Origin: Bacteroidales bacterium
Lineage (GTDB): Bacteria > Bacteroidota > Bacteroidia > Bacteroidales > UBA1715
Assembly (NCBI GenBank): GCA_017618935.1
Contig: JAFZTG010000049.1
Span: forward strand, 1-9,974
Length of the DNA: 9,974 nt
Direction: 5' to 3'
The notes beneath the pieces are model-generated. The model ran no database searches. It worked only from the letters and a program-made list of their open reading frames with translations, and was not told the DNA's origin. The position numbers and the translations under genes were made by a program. The stretch's first letter is position 1. Every line of letters begins with the position of its first letter. Below, piece after piece: positions 1-7,852 of this stretch.

Positions 1-326
1 ATGAGGAAGCAACTCCTCAGGTGCAAGAGCAACAGACTGCTCCAGAGCAAACGGTGAATGAAGAAATCACTATTATGAAATCAGACGAAACAGGTATTGT
101 GATTCGTATTGGCGAAGGTGAATCGGCACGAGATTCTATCATTCCAATTATGGTTCCTTATTTCGCACCGTCAGTTATCAAAGGACAAGTTGTTGTGCAA
201 GTGGGCGAAGGCGACAATGTTCACGATTCCATAGTGTATATTTGGGAACCAATTGCTTCTCCTCATTCAAGTCAATCAGTGCCACAGCCGCCGGTATCAC
301 ATCCGTGCGACACATGCAACAAATAA
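1..326 (+). CDS. C-terminal part of an unrecognised protein with a 31-residue internal repeat (5' partial)
   Basis: The reading frame is open from base 3 to a TAA at 324-326, so the gene starts to the left of the window. The GTG at 21 is probably an internal Val codon, because the upstream codons (E-E-A-T-P-Q) continue the same Gln/Glu/Pro-rich linker. Counting from that GTG, residues 1-18 are linker. Residues 26-46 and 57-77 are two copies of one motif at an exact 31-residue offset, each with a G-E-G-(E/D)-x-x-x-D-S-I core inside beta-strand-like Val/Ile runs and ending in Pro. A Ser/Pro-rich tail ends in C-D-T-C-N-K. The linker followed by a V-x-V-x-x-G-D-x-V pattern faintly recalls half of a biotinyl/lipoyl domain, but the domain is too short and has no M-K-M lysine. 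I do not recognise the family and assign no function. Confidence 0.7.
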   Translation, partial: EEATPQVQEQQTAPEQTVNEEITIMKSDETGIVIRIGEGESARDSIIPIMVPYFAPSVIKGQVVVQVGEGDNVHDSIVYIWEPIASPHSSQSVPQPPVSHPCDTCNK

Positions 327-329
327 TAC

Positions 330-349
330 GAAACAATTAATTTTGTTTC
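330..349 (+). repeat. 7-bp inverted repeat just after the first stop codon
   Basis: GAAACAA and TTGTTTC pair perfectly around a six-base TTAATT loop, starting three bases after the TAA of the first gene. No long T-run follows. It may protect the 3' end of the transcript or help termination together with the stronger hairpin at 369-403. The function is inferred only from its position. Confidence 0.4.
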
Positions 350-368
350 AATCCGTGATATAATCTGT

Positions 369-403
369 AGAGACGCCACAATGTGACGTCTCTGCGTGTT
401 TTT
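369..403 (+). terminator. Hairpin plus T-run, possible intrinsic terminator of the first gene
   Basis: AGAGACG (369-375) pairs with CGTCTCT (387-393). After one C/A mismatch, three more base pairs follow (CAC with GTG) around a three-base loop. A T-rich stretch (399-403) comes a few bases later, which gives the shape of a Rho-independent terminator between the first gene and mutS. The gap between stem and T-run is longer than ideal. The GTAGAGACG...CGTCTC core resembles short interspersed palindromes that I recall from Bacteroidota and cyanobacterial intergenic regions, so it may be a dispersed repeat doing a terminator's job. Confidence 0.5.
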
Positions 404-516
404 GACAATCAGGTTGTTGATTTCTAACCCTCAAAAAGTCCAAAACTTTTTTATTTCGTTTGAAAAAATGTTGATACAAAGCAACGGGAAACAATCATGT
501 GCCGAAGTGAAATTTG

Positions 517-524
517 TACCTTTG
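517..524 (+). promoter_or_regulatory. Bacteroidota -7 box (TACCTTTG) upstream of mutS
   Basis: TACCTTTG matches the TAnnTTTG -7 element of the Bacteroidota primary sigma factor exactly. It lies 23 bases before the mutS GTG, which would give a short leader. No good TTTG -33 element is seen at the usual 19-21 base spacing, so the promoter may be weak or the match fortuitous. If real, it would drive mutS, the cyclotransferase gene and hisB. Confidence 0.45.
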
Positions 525-547
525 ACGAGGTATAAAATAGGTGCAAA

Positions 548-3157
548 GTGGCAAAGACAGAAACTCCGATGATGAAACAATACAATCAGATGAAGGGGAA
601 ACACCCCGATGCCATCTTATTGTTTCGTTGTGGCGATTTCTATGAGACCTATTCGAGCGATGCCGTCAAAGCAGCTGGAATTTTGGGAATAACCTTAACG
701 CGTCGTTCGGCTGGTACGCCTAATGAGACGGAAATGGCGGGTTTCCCGTACCATGCACTCGACACCTATCTGCCCAAATTAGTACGTGCTGGTCAGCGTG
801 TGGCAATTTGCGAACAACTGGAAGATCCGTCAAAGACGAAAACCTTGGTAAAACGTGGTATCACGGAACTGGTTACTCCAGGTGTTTCGCTCAGTGAAAG
901 TGTTCTTGAGAATCGTGAGAATAATTTCGTCGCATCCGTTCATTTCGGACAGCATATTGTTGGCGTTGCTTTCCTTGACATTTCTACGGGTGAATTCCTT
1001 GTGGCAGAGGGGGCGACTGATTATGTAGAGAAACTCATCAATAGTTTTCAACCGAAAGAATTGTTGTACGACAGGACAAAATCTGATTTGTTCAAACAAT
1101 ATTTTTATAAAGAGAATCTTTGCTCAAGTAAACTCGATGACTGGATTTTTACCACCGAATCGGCTCATGATAAACTGTTGGCTCAGTTTGAAACAACGTC
1201 GCTTAAAGGATTCGGCATTGATGAAATGCCATCGGCTGTCATAGCTGCTGGTGCAATTCTCTATTATCTCGACATTACCGAACATAAGTTGACGGGACAT
1301 ATTCGCAACATTGCCCGAATTGATCGAGAAACCTTCGTTTGGCTTGACAAGTTCACTATTCGCAATCTGGAATTGTTCGGCTCGGAGCATTCGGGAGCAA
1401 AGAGTTTGTTGTCGGTGTTGGACAACACACGCACGTCAATGGGAGCACGATTGCTCAAACGTTGGGTGTCGTTGCCGTTGCGTAAACTTTCCGATATTCA
1501 GGCACGTCACGATGTGGTGCAAACACTGGTGGAACAACCCGATATGCTTGAAGAATGTGGATCTCTTCTAACGTCTATGTGCGACTTGGAACGTATTATT
1601 GCCCGGGTCGCAACTAATAGAATTCTTCCTCGTGAAGTGTTGCAGTTGCAGAAGACGTTGGAAAATATCGTTCCTTTGAAAGAATTATGCGAAAATTCGG
1701 GCAACGAGATTTTGCAAACCTACGCTCGTCAGTTAAATTCTTGTGATGCTTTGCGTGAACGCATTGCCAATGAGATTCAGCCCGATGCGAATAATGCCAT
1801 CAATAAGGGAAATATAATCCAATCGGGGGTAAACAAGGAATTGGACGAATTACGTGAAATTGCGTTTAACAGCAAGGATTATTTGCTGAAAATGCAAGAA
1901 CGCGAGGAGCAACGGACGGGTATTCCCAAAATTAAAGTCGCGTTCAACAACGTGTTTGGCTATTATATAGAAGTACGTAACACGCATAAGGAAAAAGTTC
2001 CCGAAGACTGGATTCGCAAGCAGACCTTGGTCGGCGCGGAACGATACATTACGCAGGAGTTGAAGGAATACGAGGACAAGATTTTAGGTGCCGAAACTCG
2101 TATTTTAGAAATAGAGCAAGAGTTGTATAATGCTCTGGTTCAGAATATTGCACATTATACCGAGACGATTCAGCTCAATGCGAGCATAGTTGCACAGATT
2201 GATTGTCTTTATTCGTTTGCGAACGTTTCGGTGAATAATAATTATGCTCGTCCGGAGATGAACGATTCTTTGGATTTGGACATAAAGAACGGTCGTCACC
2301 CTGTGATAGAGACGGAAATGGCTCCTGGAGAACAATATATTGGCAATGATGTGCATTTGGACAACGAACGGCAGCAGATTATCATCATCACGGGACCGAA
2401 TATGGCTGGTAAGTCTGCCTTGTTGCGACAGACAGCGCTGATTGTGCTGATGGCTCAGATGGGCTGTTTCGTGCCTGCCGATGCTGCCACGATTGGTTTG
2501 GTCGATAAGGTGTTCACCCGCGTTGGCGCATCCGACAACATTTCGCAAGGCGAGTCAACGTTTATGGTCGAGATGAACGAGGCGGCAAATATCCTTAATA
2601 ATATGACCGACAGAAGTCTGGTCTTGTTCGACGAACTTGGTCGTGGCACGAGTACCTACGATGGCATTTCCATAGCATGGGCCATAGTGGAATATCTGCA
2701 CGAATGTCCCGTAGCGAAGCCAAAGACGCTGTTCGCCACACATTATCACGAATTGAACGAGTTGGAGAAAAATTTCAAGCGAGTGAAAAACTTTAACGTT
2801 TCCGTTCGTGAACAAAATCAAAAAGTGATATTTTTACGCAAATTGGTTCCCGGAGGCAGCGAACATAGTTTCGGTATTCACGTGGCAAAAATGGCTGGTA
2901 TGCCGAAATCTGTCGTCAATCGTGCCAATGAGATTTTGAAGGAACTTGAAGGAACGAGCGGAAGTGCACAGGCACTCACAAAACCCGTGCAGGAAATTGC
3001 ACAGACGCGCGAGGGCTATCAGTTGAGCATATTCCAATTGGATGACCCGGTACTTTCGCAGATTCGTGACGAGTTGCTGAACATTGAAATCAATAATTTA
3101 ACACCGATAGAAGCGTTGAACAAGTTGAACGATATTAAAAAATTATTACAGAAATGA
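548..3157 (+). CDS. mutS: DNA mismatch repair protein MutS
   Basis: MutS recognises base mismatches and small loops and uses ATP to recruit MutL and start strand-directed repair in the cytoplasm. The 869-residue length fits (E. coli MutS is 853). The mismatch-binding Phe-x-Glu motif is F31-Y-E33 within G-D-F-Y-E-T. The lever and clamp regions occupy the middle, including the G-I-P-K-I-K-V and [10 protein letters not shown] stretches. The ATPase has Walker A G-P-N-M-A-G-K-S at about 616-623, Walker B L-V-L-F-D-E with D695-E696, the following G-R-G-T-S-T-Y-D-G, and T-F-A-T-H-Y-H-E-L. The C-terminus [10 protein letters not shown] is family-typical. The start is GTG at 548: an in-frame stop lies at 533, and [12 protein letters not shown] fits the family N-terminus. 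The next gene overlaps its stop, so the two are probably translationally coupled. All key motifs are intact. Confidence 0.97.
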   Translation: MAKTETPMMKQYNQMKGKHPDAILLFRCGDFYETYSSDAVKAAGILGITLTRRSAGTPNETEMAGFPYHALDTYLPKLVRAGQRVAICEQLEDPSKTKTLVKRGITELVTPGVSLSESVLENRENNFVASVHFGQHIVGVAFLDISTGEFLVAEGATDYVEKLINSFQPKELLYDRTKSDLFKQYFYKENLCSSKLDDWIFTTESAHDKLLAQFETTSLKGFGIDEMPSAVIAAGAILYYLDITEHKLTGHIRNIARIDRETFVWLDKFTIRNLELFGSEHSGAKSLLSVLDNTRTSMGARLLKRWVSLPLRKLSDIQARHDVVQTLVEQPDMLEECGSLLTSMCDLERIIARVATNRILPREVLQLQKTLENIVPLKELCENSGNEILQTYARQLNSCDALRERIANEIQPDANNAINKGNIIQSGVNKELDELREIAFNSKDYLLKMQEREEQRTGIPKIKVAFNNVFGYYIEVRNTHKEKVPEDWIRKQTLVGAERYITQELKEYEDKILGAETRILEIEQELYNALVQNIAHYTETIQLNASIVAQIDCLYSFANVSVNNNYARPEMNDSLDLDIKNGRHPVIETEMAPGEQYIGNDVHLDNERQQIIIITGPNMAGKSALLRQTALIVLMAQMGCFVPADAATIGLVDKVFTRVGASDNISQGESTFMVEMNEAANILNNMTDRSLVLFDELGRGTSTYDGISIAWAIVEYLHECPVAKPKTLFATHYHELNELEKNFKRVKNFNVSVREQNQKVIFLRKLVPGGSEHSFGIHVAKMAGMPKSVVNRANEILKELEGTSGSAQALTKPVQEIAQTREGYQLSIFQLDDPVLSQIRDELLNIEINNLTPIEALNKLNDIKKLLQK

Positions 3158-4182
3158 GACGAATAGGATATATCATTGGCATTCTTCTGTTTTTCGTTTC
3201 GTGTGAGGAAAAAGGGAAACAGTTCACCGTCAATTCTTCGCAGAATAAAATATGGTATTGTGGCGACACGTTGCAATTCGAAATTGGTTCAAAGAAAAAT
3301 CACGTTCCCGATTCTGTCGTTCTTCGTTTTGACAAACAATCGGTTTTTCAAACGTATTATAACACAACAACGTGCAGTTTTACAACCGATGGTATGCTCA
3401 TGGGCGACAAGACGCTCACGTTTGAGATTTATCGTAAAGGAAAAAAAGAGATTCACAACCGTTCGTTGCGGATTTTGTCGGACATAGAGCCAGCGCAATT
3501 GCATTATGAGGTTGTTGCCACCTACAAACACGATGCAAACTCTTATACCCAAGGTTTGCAGTATGAGCAAGGGAAATTTTACGAAAGTGCAGGCTTGTAC
3601 GAGGAATCTTCGGTGCGATATGTTGATGTCAAGACGGGTAACGTGTTGAAAAAGAATGATGTGGAACCTCGTTTCTTTGCAGAGGGATTGACAATAGTGG
3701 GCGATTCGTTGTATCAACTGACGTGGCGTGAAAACACGGGATTTATCTATAACAAAAACACGTTGGAACGAATCGATATGTTCAAGTATGAAACCGAAGG
3801 CTGGGGCTTGTGTTTTGATGGCACGAACCTCGTGATGAGCGACGGCACGGAGTTTTTGTATTTCTATGAGCCAAAGAACTTTACGTTAGTTCGGAAAGTT
3901 GCCGTGTTCAATAACCGTGGAGCGGTGTCAAATTTGAACGAGTTAGAATTTGTGAATGGTTTTATTTATGCCAATATCTATCAGAGCGATGAGATTGTGA
4001 AGATTAATCCAAGTAACGGCAAGGTGGCTGCAACCATTGATTTTAGTGGCTTGTTGCCCGCCGAATTGTCTGATGGGGTTGACGTGTTGAACGGCATTGC
4101 GTATAATGCCGACAACGAACATTTTTATATAACAGGAAAACTTTGGCCACGAGTATTCGAGGTTCGCTTATTTTATGAATAG
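3154..4182 (+). CDS. Glutaminyl-peptide cyclotransferase, plant/bacterial beta-propeller type, lipoprotein
   Basis: Enzymes of this family (glutamine cyclotransferase, papaya type) convert N-terminal Gln of proteins to pyroglutamate with release of ammonia. The 342-residue product starts with a lipoprotein signal: M-R-R, a hydrophobic stretch, then F-F-V-S-C with the lipidated Cys at 17. C-E-E follows, an acidic +2/+3 pattern like the surface-export signal described for Bacteroidota lipoproteins. Residues about 24-110 look like an all-beta domain. From about 115 the propeller follows, with the family motifs Y-T-Q-G-L (131-135), E-G-W-G-L (about 217-221), [22 protein letters not shown] and F-Y-I-T-G-K-x-W-P. 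The ATG overlaps the mutS stop as ATGA, which sets the start. The enzyme probably acts in the periplasm or at the outer membrane on exported proteins with Gln at the mature N-terminus. The family call is firm; the substrates are inferred. Confidence 0.92.
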   Translation: MRRIGYIIGILLFFVSCEEKGKQFTVNSSQNKIWYCGDTLQFEIGSKKNHVPDSVVLRFDKQSVFQTYYNTTTCSFTTDGMLMGDKTLTFEIYRKGKKEIHNRSLRILSDIEPAQLHYEVVATYKHDANSYTQGLQYEQGKFYESAGLYEESSVRYVDVKTGNVLKKNDVEPRFFAEGLTIVGDSLYQLTWRENTGFIYNKNTLERIDMFKYETEGWGLCFDGTNLVMSDGTEFLYFYEPKNFTLVRKVAVFNNRGAVSNLNELEFVNGFIYANIYQSDEIVKINPSNGKVAATIDFSGLLPAELSDGVDVLNGIAYNADNEHFYITGKLWPRVFEVRLFYE

Positions 4183-4183
4183 T

Positions 4184-5296
4184 ATGAAAAAAGTCCTTTT
4201 TATTGACCGAGACGGCACGTTGTTGCAGGAACCTATTGAAGACGAACAAATAGATTCGTTTGCAAAATTTGCGTTTTTGCCGAATGTAATCTCTTCTTTG
4301 AAAAATATAGTGCAATATACAGATTATGAATTGGTTATGGTAACAAACCAAGATGGTTTGGGAACGGAGTCGTTTCCCGAAGATACCTTTTGGCCTGTGC
4401 ATAATTTGATGTTGGATATATTGAAGAGCGAAGGGATAGAATTCGCCGACATGATTATTGACGAAACCTTTGAATGGGAAAACAAACCCACGCGAAAACC
4501 GGGAATCGCCTTGTTGGGAAAATACATGACTGGTGATTATGATTTGGCTCATTCCTATGTGATAGGCGACAGAAATACCGACGCGCAGTTAGCGGTGAAT
4601 TTGGGCTGTAAGTCGTTGATAATAAAGGGCAATCATCTTGATGAGTCAAAACTGCCCGATTCATGCGAAATGGTTGCCGATTCGTGGAGCGAGATAGCAC
4701 AACGACTGACGTTTCCGTTGCGTTTCGCACACGTTGTCCGTAATACGAACGAGACGAAAATTGATATAGAACTGTTGCTCGATGGTCGTGGAAAATCCGA
4801 AATATCTACGGGAATAGGCTTTTTTGACCACATGTTGGAGCAATTGGCACGTCATTCCAACTGCGACCTGAAAATTAAGGTGCAAGGCGATTTGCACGTT
4901 GACGAACACCACACCATTGAAGACACGGGCATAGCATTGGGAGAGGCGTTTTTGCAGGCGTTGGGCAAAAAAGAACGTATAGAACGCTATGGATACCTAT
5001 TGCCTATGGATGATTCGTTGGCACAGGTGGCCATTGATTTCTCGGGTCGTCCCTGGTTGATATGGAATGTGGAATTTAAGCGCGAGATGGTTGGCGAACT
5101 GCCTACCGAAATGGTGTATCATTTCTTCAAATCATTCTGCGATGCTGCAAAATGTAATTTGAACGTGACCGTTTCGGGCGACAACGAGCATCACAAGATA
5201 GAAGCCATTTTCAAGGCATGGGCAAAATCCATTAAAATGGCAGTTTCACGCAACTTGAACAATCAGTTGCTACCATCAACCAAAGGGTTGTTATAG
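4184..5296 (+). CDS. hisB: Bifunctional histidinol-phosphatase / imidazoleglycerol-phosphate dehydratase
   Basis: This fusion enzyme catalyses two steps of histidine synthesis: dehydration of imidazole glycerol phosphate to imidazole acetol phosphate, and hydrolysis of histidinol phosphate to histidinol. The N-terminal HAD phosphatase (about 1-165) has nucleophile D8 and D10 in F-I-D-R-D-G-T, then V-T-N-Q-D-G-L-G-T and Y-V-I-G-D-R-N-T-D. The dehydratase (about 180-370) has F-F-D-H-M-L, the metal-binding H-H-T-I-E-D-T-G (242-249), E-H-H-K-I-E (335-340) and the usual S-x-K-G-L-L ending. ATG 4184 is preferred because M-K-K-V-L-F-I-D-R-D-G is the family N-terminus and it lies one base after the upstream stop. 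ATG 4175 would add three residues and overlap the upstream gene. The phosphatase lacks the Cys/His zinc ligands of the E. coli enzyme: D93 to P106 holds no Cys or His. No other his gene is in the window; the gene shares a unit with mutS. Confidence 0.96.
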   Translation: MKKVLFIDRDGTLLQEPIEDEQIDSFAKFAFLPNVISSLKNIVQYTDYELVMVTNQDGLGTESFPEDTFWPVHNLMLDILKSEGIEFADMIIDETFEWENKPTRKPGIALLGKYMTGDYDLAHSYVIGDRNTDAQLAVNLGCKSLIIKGNHLDESKLPDSCEMVADSWSEIAQRLTFPLRFAHVVRNTNETKIDIELLLDGRGKSEISTGIGFFDHMLEQLARHSNCDLKIKVQGDLHVDEHHTIEDTGIALGEAFLQALGKKERIERYGYLLPMDDSLAQVAIDFSGRPWLIWNVEFKREMVGELPTEMVYHFFKSFCDAAKCNLNVTVSGDNEHHKIEAIFKAWAKSIKMAVSRNLNNQLLPSTKGLL

Positions 5297-6424
5297 TTCC
5301 AACTTATTCTTTACCGGATTGGCATAAATATTCAGCACAATATTTTCCAAGTCGTTCTTGCTCTTTGGTATGGCAAGTTCCTTGATACCATTGGTAAGAT
5401 ACTCTACAAAAACCTTTTTGTCCTCTTCGGTATATTGGTCGGCAAATTTCTTGGTCTTGTATAGCATATCGTATGCTATATAATTATTCTTTTCCAATAC
5501 ATAGGCATCGTAAATTCGCTGGTCGATTATATGTGCCAACTGAACAAATTTCTCAGTTTTGTCAAATGAATCGCAATACTGCAATTCTTCAAGCGTGATA
5601 GGTTTTGTTATGGTAAAATTGACGTGTCCCTTGGGTTTCACAATACCACTCCAAATGCTTTGATAATCCTCGTTCTTTCCTTTTTTATATGTCGTCAATG
5701 CCGAAACATACAATTCCGCTGCTTTTGCAAACGCACAAGGTTCATATTCATACGAAACCGATACGGGCGTAATGTTGAGAGGATATAAATTTTCAACAAA
5801 ATTTTCCTCGCTACTCATTGCGAACATTTTCAAAACAGCAGCTTCGGTCTTATCGTCACCGTCCTTGGTGCGCCCATTACGTTGTGCAATCCAAACCGAA
5901 CGCTTCTTCTCCGTGATGACATGACGAATATATGAAGACACGATGAAATAGTCGCGATACAAATCACGTAAGTTTCCGCTTCGATTGATTCTAAACATAC
6001 GATTGATTTTTCCCAAATCAACGGAAATGTCGTTTTTCATCAAATTGCTACCAAACGTGATTTCCGTTTGGTCGTGTCCCGCCTTGAGAAGATAAAAATT
6101 CAGCAACGCTGCGTCAAGCACAATATCGCGGTGGTTCGAAATGAACAAATATGGTTGCGTGTTAGGTATCTTGTCTCCACCAGAACATGTGAAATTAGAA
6201 ATGGAATTTACTATAATTCGTTCAAGAACCGAAAACGTGATTTGTTCCTGAAATTCACGTACAGTCTTGATTTTCTTGAATTCCTTAATAACATCGTCCA
6301 CTTGTTTGTGAGGTGCTAAATTGTTCACCAACCACGGGAAATAAAGGTCTGACACAATTCTATCTATTGCGGCAGGCACTTCGTCATCGTTGTATGGACG
6401 TAAATCTTCAAAATCAGGCATCAT
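5291..6424 (-). CDS. Glycerolipid-type acyltransferase (PlsC/GPAT-like), Bacteroidota family
   Basis: Members of this superfamily move an acyl chain from acyl-CoA or acyl-ACP to glycerol phosphate, lysophosphatidate or another acceptor at the membrane. In the 377-residue product, motif I is I-S-N-H-R-D-I-V-L-D (95-104) and I-T-F-G-S-N-L-M is at 122-129. R-I-N-R-S-G-N follows, then motif III-like W-I-A-Q-R-N-G-R-T-K-D-G (178-189) and N-I-T-P-V-S-V-S-Y (217-225). Spacing in motif I is H-x5-D rather than the classical H-x4-D, and motif III lacks the usual P-E-G. I recall similar proteins in Bacteroides annotated as 1-acyl-glycerol-3-phosphate acyltransferase. The ATG at 6424 (or the adjacent 6421) is chosen because it lies four bases after the stop of the upstream ligase gene; a longer frame to 6532 would overlap that gene by about 100 bases. 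No membrane segment is evident. The acceptor is unknown. The 3' end overlaps the hisB stop convergently. Confidence 0.8.
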   Translation of the reverse strand: MMPDFEDLRPYNDDEVPAAIDRIVSDLYFPWLVNNLAPHKQVDDVIKEFKKIKTVREFQEQITFSVLERIIVNSISNFTCSGGDKIPNTQPYLFISNHRDIVLDAALLNFYLLKAGHDQTEITFGSNLMKNDISVDLGKINRMFRINRSGNLRDLYRDYFIVSSYIRHVITEKKRSVWIAQRNGRTKDGDDKTEAAVLKMFAMSSEENFVENLYPLNITPVSVSYEYEPCAFAKAAELYVSALTTYKKGKNEDYQSIWSGIVKPKGHVNFTITKPITLEELQYCDSFDKTEKFVQLAHIIDQRIYDAYVLEKNNYIAYDMLYKTKKFADQYTEEDKKVFVEYLTNGIKELAIPKSKNDLENIVLNIYANPVKNKLEL

Positions 6425-6428
6425 GGCT

Positions 6429-7724
6429 TTATTTTTTTCTATTATCAAAAAATTTAATTGGTTTTCGTTTTGCTTCCGGATAGTTCCGTTTGTTAATCTC
6501 ATCAATCGGCAAGAACTGAATGTTTGGAGCAATTCTGATTCTAGCTCTAAAACGGTCTTTCAAGTCTTTTATCAATTCGTCGTTCGGACTTTTACAGCCG
6601 ATTGAGACTGACACGTCGTCCATGCCAATTTCATTAGTATTTGCCTCAACAAGATAGTTTTCAACATATTCCACATTGTCGAGTACATCAAATATGGCAG
6701 CAGGATACAATGTCGTTCCCTTCACTTTCAGCATTTGGTTTTTGCGACCTTTCAACGGACTGATACGCATTGTAGTTCGTCCGCAAGAGCAAGGTTCATA
6801 ATGGAAACATGCAATATCGCCTGTGCGAAAACGAAGCAATGGCATACCTTCCACGCCAAGCGTACAGACGGTCAGTTCGCCGTACTCCCCTTCTTTTACG
6901 GGATTTCCGTTTTCATCAATTATTTCACAAATAATCAATTCAGGATGATGATGTCCGCCTTTGCCCGCACCACATTCGCAGAACGATGTTCCCATTTCTG
7001 TAGAAGCATAGGTAGAATATAATTTAATATCCCATTTCTCCTTGATTCGATTGCCAAGCAAGTTCAGGTTGAAATTTTCGTCACGTAAATTCTCACCAAT
7101 ACAAACGGCTTTTTTCACGCTACTATTCTTATAATCAATGCCGTTTTCTTCGGCAAATTTTATTATACGAAGTATGAATGACGGTACGCAGATAATCGCG
7201 TCGGGTTTTAACCGATTGATTGTTTCCCATTGAAGAGCGGGAATACCGTTTCCTACACGGATTACCGAGCCACCCATCATTTTTACGCCTTCAAAATAGG
7301 CCAAACCAGCCATAAATCGTTTGTCGAGCGTAGTCATCAATTGATAGATTTCTCCTGGTTTTCCGTCGGCACACGTAAAAGAGATTGCCTCGTTGTAAGC
7401 CAATCGTTTCCAGTCATTTGCGGTAGCGGCAAACGTGGTCGGCTCGCTCAGCGTACCCGAAGTTGACATATAATCTGCAACTTGTGAAGGTTCAACGCAA
7501 AGAAAATCCATATTGTGCGTTTGCAAATCCTCTTTCGTCGTAAACGGAATGTAACGAAGGTCTTCTAATGTCTTGATTTTTGCAATATCAATATGTTCTT
7601 TCGCGAACATACGTTGATAAAACGGAGATTTTGCCTGCAAATATTGAAGCAAGTCTTGCATTTTTCCCTCTTGAAATTTCTTTATTACCTCTCGAGGTTC
7701 GTATTCTATTGCTGGTTGAAACAT
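6429..7724 (-). CDS. PaaK-like adenylate-forming acyl/aryl-CoA ligase (phenylacetate-CoA ligase family)
   Basis: Family members activate a carboxylic acid with ATP to an acyl-adenylate, then form the CoA thioester. With the start at 7724 the product has 431 residues, normal for PaaK. It shows the AMP-binding S-T-S-G-T-L-S-E-P-T (87-96), Y-A-S-T-E-M-G (239-245), P-L-L-R-F-R-T-G-D-I (294-304) and the hinge and C-terminal lysine region K-G-R-K-N-Q-M-L-K-V-K-G-T-T-L-Y-P (325-341). Two Cys pairs (C249/C251 and C312/C314) with a His cluster (258-260) might bind a metal; this is inference. ATG 7724 is preferred over the TTG at 7754 because the family N-terminus fits and a -7 promoter box lies between them. 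No phenylacetate-degradation or indolepyruvate oxidoreductase genes are nearby, so the substrate need not be phenylacetate. It is followed after four bases by an acyltransferase gene, which suggests joint action. Confidence 0.88.
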   Translation of the reverse strand: MFQPAIEYEPREVIKKFQEGKMQDLLQYLQAKSPFYQRMFAKEHIDIAKIKTLEDLRYIPFTTKEDLQTHNMDFLCVEPSQVADYMSTSGTLSEPTTFAATANDWKRLAYNEAISFTCADGKPGEIYQLMTTLDKRFMAGLAYFEGVKMMGGSVIRVGNGIPALQWETINRLKPDAIICVPSFILRIIKFAEENGIDYKNSSVKKAVCIGENLRDENFNLNLLGNRIKEKWDIKLYSTYASTEMGTSFCECGAGKGGHHHPELIICEIIDENGNPVKEGEYGELTVCTLGVEGMPLLRFRTGDIACFHYEPCSCGRTTMRISPLKGRKNQMLKVKGTTLYPAAIFDVLDNVEYVENYLVEANTNEIGMDDVSVSIGCKSPNDELIKDLKDRFRARIRIAPNIQFLPIDEINKRNYPEAKRKPIKFFDNRKK

Positions 7725-7742
7725 ATCAGAATAAAATTTGTG

Positions 7743-7750
7743 CAAATATA
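7743..7750 (-). promoter_or_regulatory. Bacteroidota -7 box (TATATTTG) of the ligase-acyltransferase unit
   Basis: Read on the minus strand, TATATTTG matches TAnnTTTG and ends 18 bases before the ATG at 7724. The spacing gives a very short leader, as is common in this phylum. No convincing TTTG -33 element is visible at the usual distance. The box lies inside the frame that would be coding if translation began at TTG 7754, which argues for the ATG start. Confidence 0.55.
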
Positions 7751-7790
7751 CCAAAATTTATGTACGCTTGGGGACTTGTTTATAACTGGT

Positions 7791-7833
7791 AAAAAAAAGT
7801 TAGCCCCGAATAGACTGCTCAATTCGGGGCTAA
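7791..7833 (-). terminator. Strong intrinsic terminator after the OmpH/Skp gene
   Basis: TTAGCCCCGAA (7800-7810) and TTCGGGGCTAA (7823-7833) form a perfect 11-bp stem with a 12-base loop. On the minus strand the stem is followed, after one C, by eight T residues (7791-7798 complement). It starts about 20 bases beyond the OmpH stop codon and isolates that gene from the ligase promoter just downstream. Confidence 0.92.
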
Positions 7834-7852
7834 TGTAATGACAAAGAAAGTA

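Noticed and set aside
21..23. GTG at 21 as the true start of the first gene
   Set aside because: The same frame stays open to the left edge with similar Glu/Pro/Gln-rich linker residues, and no promoter is visible, so the gene is more likely cut by the window.
2105..2548. A 147-codon open frame on the minus strand inside mutS
   Set aside because: It is antisense to the conserved MutS ATPase region and shows no family resemblance.
3289..3717. A 142-codon open frame on the minus strand inside the cyclotransferase gene
   Set aside because: It is antisense to a conserved propeller gene, with no motifs and no start context.
4043..4552. A 169-codon open frame on the minus strand across the cyclotransferase/hisB junction
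   Set aside because: It lies opposite two well-supported genes, has no recognisable motifs, and its composition (rich in Arg, Phe, His) looks like a shadow frame.
6425..6532. N-terminal extension of the acyltransferase to 6532
   Set aside because: It would overlap the end of the ligase gene by about 100 bases and add residues not expected for the family; ATG 6424 fits the four-base gap.
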